Under the pieces are notes generated by a model that saw only the letters and a list, made by a program, of their open reading frames with translations, was not told the DNA's origin and made no database searches. From positions 1 through 11,868 of the forward strand of contig JAZRVI010000019.1 in the NCBI GenBank assembly GCA_045599035.1: a stretch of DNA of 11,868 nt. The letters are read 5' to 3'. Shown piece after piece: positions 5,893 through 11,868 of this stretch. Position 1 is the stretch's first letter; every line of letters starts with the position of its first letter. Made by a program: the position numbers and the translations under genes. Source of the DNA: CATZDY01 sp045599035 (GTDB lineage Bacteria > Bacillota > Desulfotomaculia > Desulfotomaculales > Desulfocucumaceae).

Positions 5893-7836
5893 TTAATTAA
5901 TACCCAGACTTTCTTTCACCTTTTTCCAATCGTTGGTTGGTTCCTGGCAGGACTGATTTTGACATAAATAATAAGTAGTTTGCCCGTTTTGGCTGCTCAT
6001 TTCAGCCGTAAAGGGAGCTATTTCTTCCAGACCTGTTTTTTTGACCAATAAAGCCAGGTTGGGCAGGAAAGCTTTTACCAGTTCCAAGGGAACAGGCTGT
6101 TCGGAAACCAGGGTTAATTCCTGCCGGGGAGCAAGCAAAAATTCCACCGCCTGGAGCAAAAAGGGGCTGTTGTAATTGAGAGCCTGAGCCAAACTGTTCA
6201 GAAGCCTTTCGGTCTGTTCCTGATAAGCTGAATTTCCGGTAAGCTGGCCTAGCTGCAACAAATTAAGAGCTGAAACGGAATTGCCGGAAGGAATGGCTCC
6301 ATCATAAACTTCTTTGGAGCGAAAGGGCAAAGCTTCACTGTCCGAGCCAGTAAAAAAATAATTGTCCTGATCCAGAAAAAGCCGATCCTGTTCTTTTTGC
6401 CAAAAGATGGCCTGTTTTAGCCATTGGGGATCAAAATCCGTGGGATACAGCTCCAGCAAAGCCCGGACTAAAGCGGCATAATCATCCAAACAGGCCGGGT
6501 AAGCAGCTTCACCTTGACAATAACGAGCCAAAAGCCGGCCTTGAGTGTTAACCAGTTTGGCCAGAATAAATTCCAAAGCTTGCTTGGCTCTTTGGTAATA
6601 TTGGGGATTCTGCAGGATGCGGGCAGCTTTGGCCAAAGCTGCAATAGTCAGACAATTCCAGCCGGTCAGAATTTGCCGATCCAAAGCCGGTCGGGTTCTT
6701 TGTTCCCGGTGTTGGAATAGTTCCTGCCGTTCGGCGGGGCAACTTTTTTCCAGGTTTAGACGAAGCAGGACTTCCTGCTTTAAGCCATAAACTTCCTTCC
6801 ATTTGTTTAATCTGGCCGAGCCTAAAACCTGCTTTATTTCTGCGGCTGACCAACGGTAATAAAGCCCCTCCTGACCTTCTGAATCAGCATCCAGAGCTGC
6901 ATAAAAGGCTCCTTCCGGAGCCAGCATTTCTCGATTAAGCCAGGTCAGAATTTCCTGTACTACTTGAGAATAAAGAGGGTTTTGGGTTATTTGATAAGCT
7001 TCCAGATAAATGGAAGCTAGTTGGGCATTATCGTAAAGCATTTTTTCAAAGTGGGGAATGAGCCATTGGCGATCTGTGGAATAACGGGCAAAGCCAAAGC
7101 CTAATTGATCATAAATGCCGCCGCTGTACATTTTCTGCAAGGTGACTTCAACCATTTTTAAGGCCAAAGGCTCCTGAGTGCGAAAATAGTAACGCAAAAG
7201 AAAGCTCAAAACCGCCGGTCTGGGAAATTTGGGAGCTGAGCCAAAGCCGCCAAACTTCGGATCAAAATTTTTCTGAAAATATTGAAAGGCTTCCTGAGAA
7301 CAATTTGGAGGCCATTGTCCTGCCCAGGAAGTTGTAAAATACTTGTCCAAGGCGGCGTTAATATTCTGGGCAGACTGAACTAATTGGTCGGGGTTTTGTT
7401 CCCAGCTTTGTCCGATTTGACTTAGAATCTCTGTCAGCCCCGGCCGACCAGAAGAGGAGAAGGGCGGGAAATAGGTTCCCGCCCAAAAAGCCTGCTTTTG
7501 TGGGGTTAAGATCAGGTTCAAGGGCCAACCGCCGCTGCCGGTTAAAGCCTGACAAATGGTCATATAAATTTGATCCAGGTCGGGGCGTTCTTCCTTATCC
7601 ACCTTAATGGCAATAAAATAACGATTGAGAATTTGGGCAATTTGAGTATTACTGAAAGATTCTCTGGCCATAACATGACACCAATGGCAGGTAGCGTAAC
7701 CGATGGATAGGAAAATTGGTTTATTCTCTCGGCGGGCTTGCTCAAAGGCGGCTTCCTCCCAGGGAAACCAGTCTACTGGATTGGCAGCGTGCTGCTGTAA
7801 ATAGGGGGACTTGGCGAATTGTAAGCGGTTGGCCAT
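5893..7836 (-). CDS. Thioredoxin domain-containing protein, YyaL/DUF255 (SSP411) family
   Basis: The 647-residue protein has the full architecture of the YyaL/spermatogenesis-associated protein 20 family. The opening signature SPYLQQHAANPVDWFPW (10-26) is followed by a thioredoxin-like fold with the active-site motif C50-H-W-C53 in ATCHWCHVM. The rest is a long alpha/alpha-barrel domain resembling N-acylglucosamine epimerases (e.g. GGIYDQLGFGFARYSTD, PHFEKMLYDNAQ, DADSEGQEGLYY, TGWNCL). It ends with a YYLCQNQSCQ pair of cysteines. The reaction is not established for the family; a redox or protein-folding role is inferred from the CxxC. The start at 7836 has GGAGGT six bases upstream. It is the last gene of a minus-strand run after the UPF0173 hydrolase and the 76-residue protein, 64 bases after the latter, and a hairpin occupies the gap. 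The gene converges on the isomerase with no strong terminator seen between (5829-5892). Confidence 0.95.
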   Translation of the reverse strand: MANRLQFAKSPYLQQHAANPVDWFPWEEAAFEQARRENKPIFLSIGYATCHWCHVMARESFSNTQIAQILNRYFIAIKVDKEERPDLDQIYMTICQALTGSGGWPLNLILTPQKQAFWAGTYFPPFSSSGRPGLTEILSQIGQSWEQNPDQLVQSAQNINAALDKYFTTSWAGQWPPNCSQEAFQYFQKNFDPKFGGFGSAPKFPRPAVLSFLLRYYFRTQEPLALKMVEVTLQKMYSGGIYDQLGFGFARYSTDRQWLIPHFEKMLYDNAQLASIYLEAYQITQNPLYSQVVQEILTWLNREMLAPEGAFYAALDADSEGQEGLYYRWSAAEIKQVLGSARLNKWKEVYGLKQEVLLRLNLEKSCPAERQELFQHREQRTRPALDRQILTGWNCLTIAALAKAARILQNPQYYQRAKQALEFILAKLVNTQGRLLARYCQGEAAYPACLDDYAALVRALLELYPTDFDPQWLKQAIFWQKEQDRLFLDQDNYFFTGSDSEALPFRSKEVYDGAIPSGNSVSALNLLQLGQLTGNSAYQEQTERLLNSLAQALNYNSPFLLQAVEFLLAPRQELTLVSEQPVPLELVKAFLPNLALLVKKTGLEEIAPFTAEMSSQNGQTTYYLCQNQSCQEPTNDWKKVKESLGIN

Positions 7837-7860
7837 GCAATTACCTCCGATTTTTAGCTT

Positions 7861-7887
7861 TAGTTTGGAACAATTTGATCCAAACTA
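7861..7887. other. Inverted repeat/hairpin in front of the YyaL-type gene
   Basis: TAGTTTGG (7861-7868) and CCAAACTA (7880-7887) form a perfect 8-bp inverted repeat with an 11-base loop. It lies between the stop of the 76-residue gene and the ribosome site of the YyaL-type gene. No T-tract follows on either strand, so it is not a standard terminator. It may be an RNA processing or stability element, or an operator. Confidence 0.5.
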
Positions 7888-7900
7888 TTCGGGATAATTT

Positions 7901-8131
7901 TTAGTCCTCGCATTTATGTTCGGTAATCACCGGACGAACAGCCAAGCCTGCCTTTTCTCCCCAATTTCCTTCTCCGGGAAAGATGATTTTTAAAGCAGTG
8001 GCCAAACCGTAAATTTGACCATGCAAATAAGCTCCATAAGGAGTTTGGCGGTTTTCTTCCGGGCAGTTTTGGATTTGTTCCAGAGCTTCTTTTAGTTGTT
8101 GAAAAACCTGTTCTGCTTTTTGCTCTATCAT
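7901..8131 (-). CDS. Small protein of unknown function, coupled to the UPF0173 hydrolase
   Basis: This is a 76-residue acidic protein I do not recognise. The first 23 residues or so (IEQKAEQVFQQLKEALEQIQ) look like an amphipathic helix. A central GAYLHGQIYGLATALKIIF could be a second helix, and the C-terminus has KAGLAVRPVITEHKCED. There is one Cys in NCPEE and one near the end. There is no signal peptide or membrane segment. The case for a real gene is positional. Its ATG is 2 bases after the hydrolase stop, the ribosome site GGGAG lies within the last hydrolase codons, and the frame fills the interval before the YyaL-type gene. The arrangement points to translational coupling. Residues 28-49 recall small helical proteins that bind a partner, but I assign no function. 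Confidence 0.75.
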   Translation of the reverse strand: MIEQKAEQVFQQLKEALEQIQNCPEENRQTPYGAYLHGQIYGLATALKIIFPGEGNWGEKAGLAVRPVITEHKCED

Positions 8132-8133
8132 AA

Positions 8134-8820
8134 TTATAACTCCCAGCTTTGTCCCGGTTCCAGAATAATCACCCGGGAGGAGGTTTGAGATTCGGTTTTT
8201 TGCTTAAATAATTGGGCATCCTGAGCTATTAAAGGGAAGGTATTATAGTGCATGGGAATTACGATGGGGCTTTGCAGCATTTTGACCGCTTCTAAAGCAT
8301 CTTCCGGCCCCATGGTAAAATTATCCCCAATGGGCAATAAGGCCAAATCCAAAGTATTCATCCGGCCTAATAAAGCCAAATCCCCAAATAAGCCGGTATC
8401 TCCAGCATGATAGATCACCTTGCCGTCTAAATTAATGATGAAACCGCAGGCTACCCCGGTATAAAGGCTGCTGCCGTCTGGAGCTTCAACTGAATTGCCA
8501 TGCCAGGCCGGAGTGGTTTTAATGTAAGTTCCAGCGAAATTATGGCCTCCGCCAATGTGCAGAGGATGAGCCAAAGCTCCCTGCTGCTGGCAATAGCGGG
8601 CTAATTCAAAAACAGCAATAATGGGGGCTTTGTTTTGCCGGGAGATTTCCAGGGCATCACCCAGGTGATCGTTATGCCCATGACTGACCAGAATGTAGTC
8701 ACATTTCACTTCAGACGGCTTAACTGGACAGACTGGATTGCCGCTTAAAAAGGGATCAATTAAAATAGTTTTGCTTCCTTCCATTAAAAAAGCAGCGTGA
8801 CCCAGAAAAGTAATTTTCAT
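8134..8820 (-). CDS. UPF0173 metal-dependent hydrolase (metallo-beta-lactamase fold)
   Basis: The 228-residue protein has the metallo-beta-lactamase fold of the UPF0173 family (B. subtilis YtkL relatives), predicted cytoplasmic hydrolases whose substrate is unknown. The metal motif is H47-G-H49-N-D51-H52 in SHGHNDHLGD. It is followed by AWHGNS, YHAGDTGLFGD with its metal-bridging Asp, PIGDNFTMGPEDA and the C-terminal PMHYNTFP. The start is placed at the ATG at 8820. An upstream GTG (8829) in frame is itself part of the ribosome site AGAGGTG, six bases before the ATG, and MKITFLGHA is the normal family beginning. It heads a minus-strand operon with the 76-residue gene and the YyaL-type gene, and diverges from trxB across about 90 bases. 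Its promoter could not be fixed. Confidence 0.94.
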   Translation of the reverse strand: MKITFLGHAAFLMEGSKTILIDPFLSGNPVCPVKPSEVKCDYILVSHGHNDHLGDALEISRQNKAPIIAVFELARYCQQQGALAHPLHIGGGHNFAGTYIKTTPAWHGNSVEAPDGSSLYTGVACGFIINLDGKVIYHAGDTGLFGDLALLGRMNTLDLALLPIGDNFTMGPEDALEAVKMLQSPIVIPMHYNTFPLIAQDAQLFKQKTESQTSSRVIILEPGQSWEL

Positions 8821-8856
8821 AAAAAACACCTCTTTGGTTTTAATTAATTCTAAGTG

Positions 8857-8885
8857 TTGACGATTCCGGAATTTTTAGCTAACAT
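8857..8885 (+). promoter_or_regulatory. Probable trxB promoter with a palindrome in its spacer
   Basis: TTGACG (8857-8862), a 17-base spacer and TAACAT (8880-8885) match the consensus at five and four of six. The start near 8892 gives a very short leader before AAAGGAGG. The spacer contains the perfect 10-bp palindrome ATTCCGGAAT (8863-8872), positioned where a repressor or redox regulator could act on this divergent region. Confidence 0.6.
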
Positions 8886-8910
8886 AAAAGGGTAAAGGAG
8901 GTTTAAAAGT

Positions 8911-9831
8911 ATGTCTGTCTACGATATTGTTATTATCGGTGGAGGCCCGGCTGGAATAACGGCGGGAATTTATGGTTCCCGAGCCGCTTTGAAGGTTTTG
9001 TTAATCGAAAGTGCCATGCCGGGCGGTTTGGCGGCAACTACCGACTTAATTGAAAACTATCCTGGCTTTCCGGAAGGCTTGAACGGTTCCGAGCTGTCAG
9101 CCAATATGCTGAACCAGGCCGAAAGGTTTGGCTTGCAAATGCAGTATGGAGCTGTTTATTCCCTCAAAAAAGAAAATAATTTATTTTATCTTACCACTGA
9201 CGAGGGGGAAGTGCAAGCCAAAACAGTTATCCTGGCCACTGGAGCCAAGCCCAGAATGTCTGGCTGTCCAGGAGAAAAGGAATATTATGGCCGGGGCGTT
9301 TCCTATTGTGCCACCTGCGACGGGGCTTTTTTCCGGGATAAGGTGGTAGTTGTGGTTGGCGGCGGAGATTCAGCGGTAGAAGAAGCGGGCTATTTAACCA
9401 AATTTGCCAGCAAGGTTTATTTGGTTCACCGTCGCAATGAACTGCGAGCCACCAAAATTGTGCAGCAAAGAGCCAAGGCTAATCCCAAGCTGGAATTTAA
9501 GCTGGCTAAAGTAGTGGAAGCCATTCAGGGTGATCAGTTTGTCCAGTCGGTAGTTTTGAAGGATGTGGAAAGTGGCGATTTGGAAACTCTGGAAGCTCAG
9601 GGGGTTTTTATGTACATTGGTTACAATCCCAGCACCGATTTGGTCAAGGATTTAGTAGAATTAGATCCTAAAGGATATATTATTACGGATACGGAAATGA
9701 AAACTGCTTTGCCGGGGCTTTTTGCGGCTGGTGATGTGCGGCAAAAATTGCTGCGGCAGGTGGTAACTGCTACAGCAGATGGGGCTATTGCAGCAGTAGC
9801 GGCAGAAAAATATCTGGAAAATACTTTTTAA
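8911..9831 (+). CDS. trxB: Thioredoxin-disulfide reductase
   Basis: This low-molecular-weight flavoprotein uses NADPH and FAD to reduce thioredoxin in the cytoplasm. At 306 residues it is typical in length. Motifs in order are the FAD-binding GGGPAGITAGIYGSRA (10-25), ENYPGFPEG (48-56), the ATGA strand end (109-112), the redox-active C133-A-T-C136-D, the NADPH-binding GGGDSAVEEA (150-159), HRRNELRA (173-180), and the final FAD motif FAAGDVR. The HRR pair indicates NADPH preference. The GGQ seen after the first beta strands of many TrxB proteins is GGL here. The ATG at 8911 has GGAGG nine to ten bases upstream and a promoter at 8857-8885. Thioredoxin itself is not in the window. The neighbouring YyaL-type protein and Mrp give the area a thiol/Fe-S theme, but shared function is only inferred. 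Confidence 0.96.
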   Translation: MSVYDIVIIGGGPAGITAGIYGSRAALKVLLIESAMPGGLAATTDLIENYPGFPEGLNGSELSANMLNQAERFGLQMQYGAVYSLKKENNLFYLTTDEGEVQAKTVILATGAKPRMSGCPGEKEYYGRGVSYCATCDGAFFRDKVVVVVGGGDSAVEEAGYLTKFASKVYLVHRRNELRATKIVQQRAKANPKLEFKLAKVVEAIQGDQFVQSVVLKDVESGDLETLEAQGVFMYIGYNPSTDLVKDLVELDPKGYIITDTEMKTALPGLFAAGDVRQKLLRQVVTATADGAIAAVAAEKYLENTF

Positions 9832-9855
9832 CTTGAGGATTTAACTCCAAGATTG

Positions 9856-9884
9856 TTGACATATGCACGAAATAAAAGTACAAT
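9856..9884 (+). promoter_or_regulatory. mrp promoter
   Basis: TTGACA (9856-9861, perfect) and TACAAT (9879-9884, five of six) are separated by exactly 17 bases. The predicted start near 9891 leaves a leader of about 48 bases with the ribosome site GAGGGTG at 9927-9933. mrp therefore need not depend on trxB transcription, although no terminator separates the two. Confidence 0.85.
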
Positions 9885-9938
9885 AAGGTTTAGGTCTTAA
9901 TGATCCATTAATAATAAATTGATAATGAGGGTGAAAAA

Positions 9939-10799
9939 ATGAGTGATTGTGGTTCCAGCTGCGGCTCCAGTTGTGGTTCCGGTTGTGGGGATAGCTGCGG
10001 TTCCAGTTGTGGAGAAGGTTGTGGCGGTTCTCAGGAACAGCAAAGCTTCCAGGTTGCTCCCAATCAAAGCAGCCAAATCAAAAAAGTAATCGGAGTAGTC
10101 AGCGGCAAAGGCGGTGTTGGCAAATCTCTGGTAACCTCTTTGTTGGCCATTAAAATGAAACAAAAAGGTTTGGAAAGTGCGGTTTTGGATGCAGATATAA
10201 CCGGTCCTTCCATTCCCCGGATTTTTGGGATTAAGCAAAAAGCCGAGGCCAATGAACAGGGTTTGCTGCCCATTTACAGCAAAACTGGAATTAAACTGAT
10301 GTCCATTAACCTGTTGGTTCCAGATGAAACCGATCCGGTAATTTGGCGGGGTCCCATTTTGGCTGATGCGGTCAAACAATTTTGGGCAGATGTTCTTTGG
10401 GGTCAGGTGGATTATATGTTTGTAGATATGCCTCCTGGTACTGGTGATGTTCCTTTGACCGTCTTCCAGTCCTTGCCTTTGGATGGAATTATTGTGGTTA
10501 CTTCTCCGCAGGAACTGGTTTCCATGATTGTTTCCAAGGCGGTTAAAATGGCCGGGATTATGCAGGTTCCGGTTTTGGGCATTGTCGAAAACATGAGCTA
10601 TCTCAAGTGCCCGGACTGTGGCCAGGAAATCAGGGTCTTTGGGGACAGCCATTTGGAAGAAACTGCTGATAAATTTGGTTTGCGGATTTTGGATCGTCTG
10701 CCGATTGATCCGGCTTTAGCTGAAGCTTGCGACAGAGGCAATCTGGAAAATCTGGAAGGAACCTGGCTGGAAGATGCGGCCAATACCTTAGAACCTTAA
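9939..10799 (+). CDS. mrp: Mrp/NBP35-family Fe-S cluster carrier ATPase with a Cys-repeat N-terminus
   Basis: The 286-residue P-loop ATPase of the Mrp/ApbC/NBP35 group is thought to bind and hand over Fe-S clusters in the cytoplasm. It shows the deviant Walker A SGKGGVGKS (55-63), the switch region DADITGPSIPR (84-94), Walker B MFVDMPPGTGD (160-170), and the C-terminal pair C224-P-D-C227 that holds a bridging cluster between subunits. The unusual part is residues 4-30: seven cysteines spaced exactly four apart (C4, C8, C12, C16, C20, C24, C28), each followed by Gly, as a (C-G-x-x) repeat. Many clostridial Mrp proteins have a Cys-rich start, but I do not recall so regular a one. The N-terminal MIP18 domain of proteobacterial Mrp is absent. 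The ATG at 9939 has GAGGGTG six bases upstream. A terminator follows at 10811. Confidence 0.95.
   Translation: MSDCGSSCGSSCGSGCGDSCGSSCGEGCGGSQEQQSFQVAPNQSSQIKKVIGVVSGKGGVGKSLVTSLLAIKMKQKGLESAVLDADITGPSIPRIFGIKQKAEANEQGLLPIYSKTGIKLMSINLLVPDETDPVIWRGPILADAVKQFWADVLWGQVDYMFVDMPPGTGDVPLTVFQSLPLDGIIVVTSPQELVSMIVSKAVKMAGIMQVPVLGIVENMSYLKCPDCGQEIRVFGDSHLEETADKFGLRILDRLPIDPALAEACDRGNLENLEGTWLEDAANTLEP
9948..10028 (+). repeat. 12-base coding repeat, about 6.75 units, encoding (C-G-x-x)n in Mrp
   Basis: Units resembling TGTGGTTCCAGC repeat every 12 bases from 9948. Units 1, 2, 3 and 5 are closest; units 4 and 6 diverge (GGGGATAGC, GGAGAAGGT). The last unit is cut to 9 bases (TGTGGCGGT). Such repeats can change copy number by slippage, so the number of Cys motifs may vary between strains. 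Confidence 0.88.
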
Positions 10800-10810
10800 A
10801 ATATAAGCAA

Positions 10811-10839
10811 TAAAAGCCAGCTGTTTTAGCTGGCTTTTA
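10811..10839. terminator. Bidirectional intrinsic terminator between mrp and cdaA
   Basis: A perfect 12-bp stem, TAAAAGCCAGCT (10811-10822) with AGCTGGCTTTTA (10828-10839), has a 5-base loop. GC-rich core and A/T ends give a U-rich tail in both directions. It serves the convergent mrp (plus) and cdaA (minus). Confidence 0.93.
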
Positions 10840-10861
10840 TAAATATTATGTTGAAAATCGT

Positions 10862-11707
10862 CTATTTATCTTTTTTCTTCCACAGGGAAGACAGATCGAA
10901 TAATTCCCAGGAACTCTTAGGAGTTTGATTAAGTTCCTGTAATTTCAAAGTTAATTCCTCTTGCTTTAAATTCCGGTGTAAAATGCCCTCTTGAGCCAGG
11001 GAAACTGCTCCGGTTTCTTCAGAAACCACCAAAACCAGAGCATCCGAAACTTCGGTGATGCCAATTCCCGCTCGGTGACGGGTTCCCAATTCCTGACTTA
11101 AATTTTTTTCTTCGGTCAGGGGCAAAACACAAGCCGCAGCCAAAATCCGGTTTTCTCGAATAATTACTGCTCCATCATGCAGAGGAGTTTTGTTAACAAA
11201 AATATTTTCCAGCAAAGCTTCTGAAATCAAAGCGTCTATTTTGATTCCACTATCTAAATATTCTTCCAATTGAGTATTTCTTTCCAAAATAATCAAGGCT
11301 CCAGTTTTTTGCCTGGACATTTGATAAACAGCCTGGATAATTTCCTTTAGATCATTTTCTTCCAAATTATCTCTGGTGGAAAGCAGACGATTATAATGAA
11401 AAATCTTGCCTTCTCCCAGTTTTTCCAAGGCCCGTCGCAGTTCTGGCTGAAATACAACCGGCAGAGCAACCACCAAACCAGTCCAGATCGTCCGCAAAAT
11501 CCAATGAACAATATTTAGATTTAGTAAGTAGCTAATCCCGGTGACCGCCAATAAGACTCCCAGACCTTTGAGTAACTGCACGGCTCGGGTACCCTTGATA
11601 ATTTTAAAAAGGGTATAGGCTAAAAAAGCCACAATTAAAAGATCAACGATAGTTAAAGGATTAAAGCCTTCAAGTAGTTGGGGATTAAAAAAAGAAGTTA
11701 TATCCAT
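10862..11707 (-). CDS. cdaA: Diadenylate cyclase CdaA (c-di-AMP synthase)
   Basis: CdaA joins two ATP into cyclic di-AMP, the second messenger for potassium/osmotic balance and cell-wall control in Bacillota. The 281 residues comprise three N-terminal membrane segments (about 20-36, 45-63 and 67-86), a linker, and a cytoplasmic DisA_N domain. The domain carries both catalytic signatures: D178-G-A in LHDGAVII and R210-H-R in GTRHRAGIGITE. The ATG at 11707 has only a modest ribosome site (GATGGGA, about five bases upstream). Elsewhere the gene is usually followed by cdaR (YbbR-like) and glmM; here it ends at a terminator against mrp, so those partners are absent from this locus. The DNA just upstream looks like the left end of an IS200/IS605 element, which leaves little room for a native promoter. 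Confidence 0.96.
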   Translation of the reverse strand: MDITSFFNPQLLEGFNPLTIVDLLIVAFLAYTLFKIIKGTRAVQLLKGLGVLLAVTGISYLLNLNIVHWILRTIWTGLVVALPVVFQPELRRALEKLGEGKIFHYNRLLSTRDNLEENDLKEIIQAVYQMSRQKTGALIILERNTQLEEYLDSGIKIDALISEALLENIFVNKTPLHDGAVIIRENRILAAACVLPLTEEKNLSQELGTRHRAGIGITEVSDALVLVVSEETGAVSLAQEGILHRNLKQEELTLKLQELNQTPKSSWELFDLSSLWKKKDK

Positions 11708-11740
11708 AAAATTCCCATCTTTAATTTATTTTTTGTTGTT

Positions 11741-11783
11741 GGTGCGAGGAAACTCGGTTTTTTAAAGCCGAGATGAACGCACC
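11741..11783 (+). mobile_element. Probable left-end hairpin of an IS200/IS605-family element
   Basis: GGTGCG (11741-11746) pairs with CGCACC (11778-11783), and CTCGG (11753-11757) with CCGAG (11768-11772), giving a two-tier hairpin with an internal loop. IS200/IS605 elements carry such an imperfect palindrome close to each end. Downstream are a promoter and a reading frame resembling TnpA. AGGAAACTC leading into the stem also occurs in the relic at 2973-3207 (minus strand), which supports a family link. The right end is outside the window. Confidence 0.5.
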
Positions 11784-11786
11784 TGC

Positions 11787-11815
11787 TTGCACAAGGCATT
11801 AAAATATGATACACT
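11787..11815 (+). promoter_or_regulatory. Promoter reading out of the window (probable tnpA promoter)
   Basis: TTGCAC (11787-11792), a 17-base spacer and TACACT (11810-11815) match the consensus at four of six each. TG at 11807-11808 makes an extended -10. The predicted start falls at about 11822, the A of the next ATG, so the transcript may be leaderless; no ribosome site is visible. Confidence 0.55.
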
Positions 11816-11821
11816 TATTAC

Positions 11822-11868
11822 ATGAATAAACATGATTCTAAGTATACACATGGTAGAACTTGCGTATA
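11822..11868 (+). CDS. Start of a probable IS200/IS605 transposase TnpA, cut by the window edge
   Basis: From the ATG at 11822 the frame reads MNKHDSKYTHGRTCV and runs off the window. The H-G-R-x-x-V-Y-like pattern, just before where a YHLVW-type strand would begin, recalls N-termini of IS200/IS605 Y1 transposases, which cut single-stranded DNA at hairpin ends. Support comes from the hairpin at 11741-11783 and the promoter at 11787-11815. There is no Shine-Dalgarno sequence, in keeping with the low transposase expression common in this family. With 15 residues the call is tentative. Confidence 0.45.
   Translation, partial: MNKHDSKYTHGRTCV

Noticed and set aside
6548..6853. 101-codon minus-strand frame within the YyaL-type gene
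   Set aside because: It is an out-of-frame shadow of a well-conserved protein and has no ribosome site.
8821..8829. GTG start for the UPF0173 hydrolase
   Set aside because: The GTG is part of the ribosome site AGAGGTG for the ATG at 8820, and it adds only Met-Phe-Phe.
9897..10652. 251-codon minus-strand frame
   Set aside because: It is antisense to mrp, whose Walker and CxxC motifs are intact. The minus product is low-complexity (Thr/Gly, Asn/His) and arises partly from the 12-base repeat.
11708..11868. c-di-AMP riboswitch (ydaO type) upstream of cdaA
   Set aside because: The region has one two-tier hairpin. It lacks the length and multi-helix layout of that riboswitch, and an IS left end explains it better.

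Overview
The window looks like the chromosome of a low- to mid-GC member of the Bacillota, most likely class Clostridia. The reasons are strong AGGAGG-type ribosome binding sites, sigma-A-like promoters with 17-base spacers, a one-piece tmRNA, a diadenylate cyclase of the CdaA type and a Cys-rich Mrp ATPase. I cannot name a genus from the sequence.

Left part (1-2087). A minus-strand YtcJ-type amidohydrolase runs off the left edge. Because it has no stop inside the window it is easily missed, and the long plus-strand frame opposite it is only its antisense shadow. It is followed by about 380 bases without a gene. These hold a 17-bp tandem repeat, three copies of the palindrome GTAATTAC and an orphan minus-strand terminator. 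Codon choice in the amidohydrolase looks unlike the rest of the window, and the block abuts the 3' end of ssrA, a classic integration site. It may therefore be acquired DNA.

Trans-translation and tRNA block (2088-3383, all minus strand). tRNA-Gly(GCC) has its own promoter and terminator. It is followed by a short IS200/IS605-like relic that carries a near-consensus promoter, then smpB, then ssrA only 3 bases after the smpB stop, then the ssrA terminator.

Metabolic and transport pair (3384-5828, plus strand). A 12-or-so-helix ArsB/NhaD/SLC13-type permease is followed by a sugar phosphate isomerase/epimerase-like TIM barrel. A terminator-like hairpin separates them.

Redox block (5893-10839). 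A minus-strand operon encodes a UPF0173 metal-dependent hydrolase, an unrecognised 76-residue protein and a YyaL/DUF255 thioredoxin-domain protein. It diverges from trxB (thioredoxin reductase), which is followed by separately promoted mrp (Fe-S carrier ATPase). Mrp has an unusual N-terminal (C-G-x-x) repeat with seven cysteines. A bidirectional terminator separates mrp from the convergent cdaA.

Right edge (10862-11868). cdaA (c-di-AMP synthase) stands without its usual cdaR-glmM partners. Immediately upstream is what looks like the left end of an IS200/IS605 element, with a foot-stem hairpin, a promoter and the first codons of a probable TnpA. That insertion may have separated cdaA from its original promoter.

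I see no clearly new multi-gene defence or metabolic system. The most unusual items are the Cys-repeat Mrp, the IS-derived promoter in front of smpB-ssrA, the IS insertion against cdaA, and the unknown 76-residue protein coupled to the UPF0173 hydrolase.
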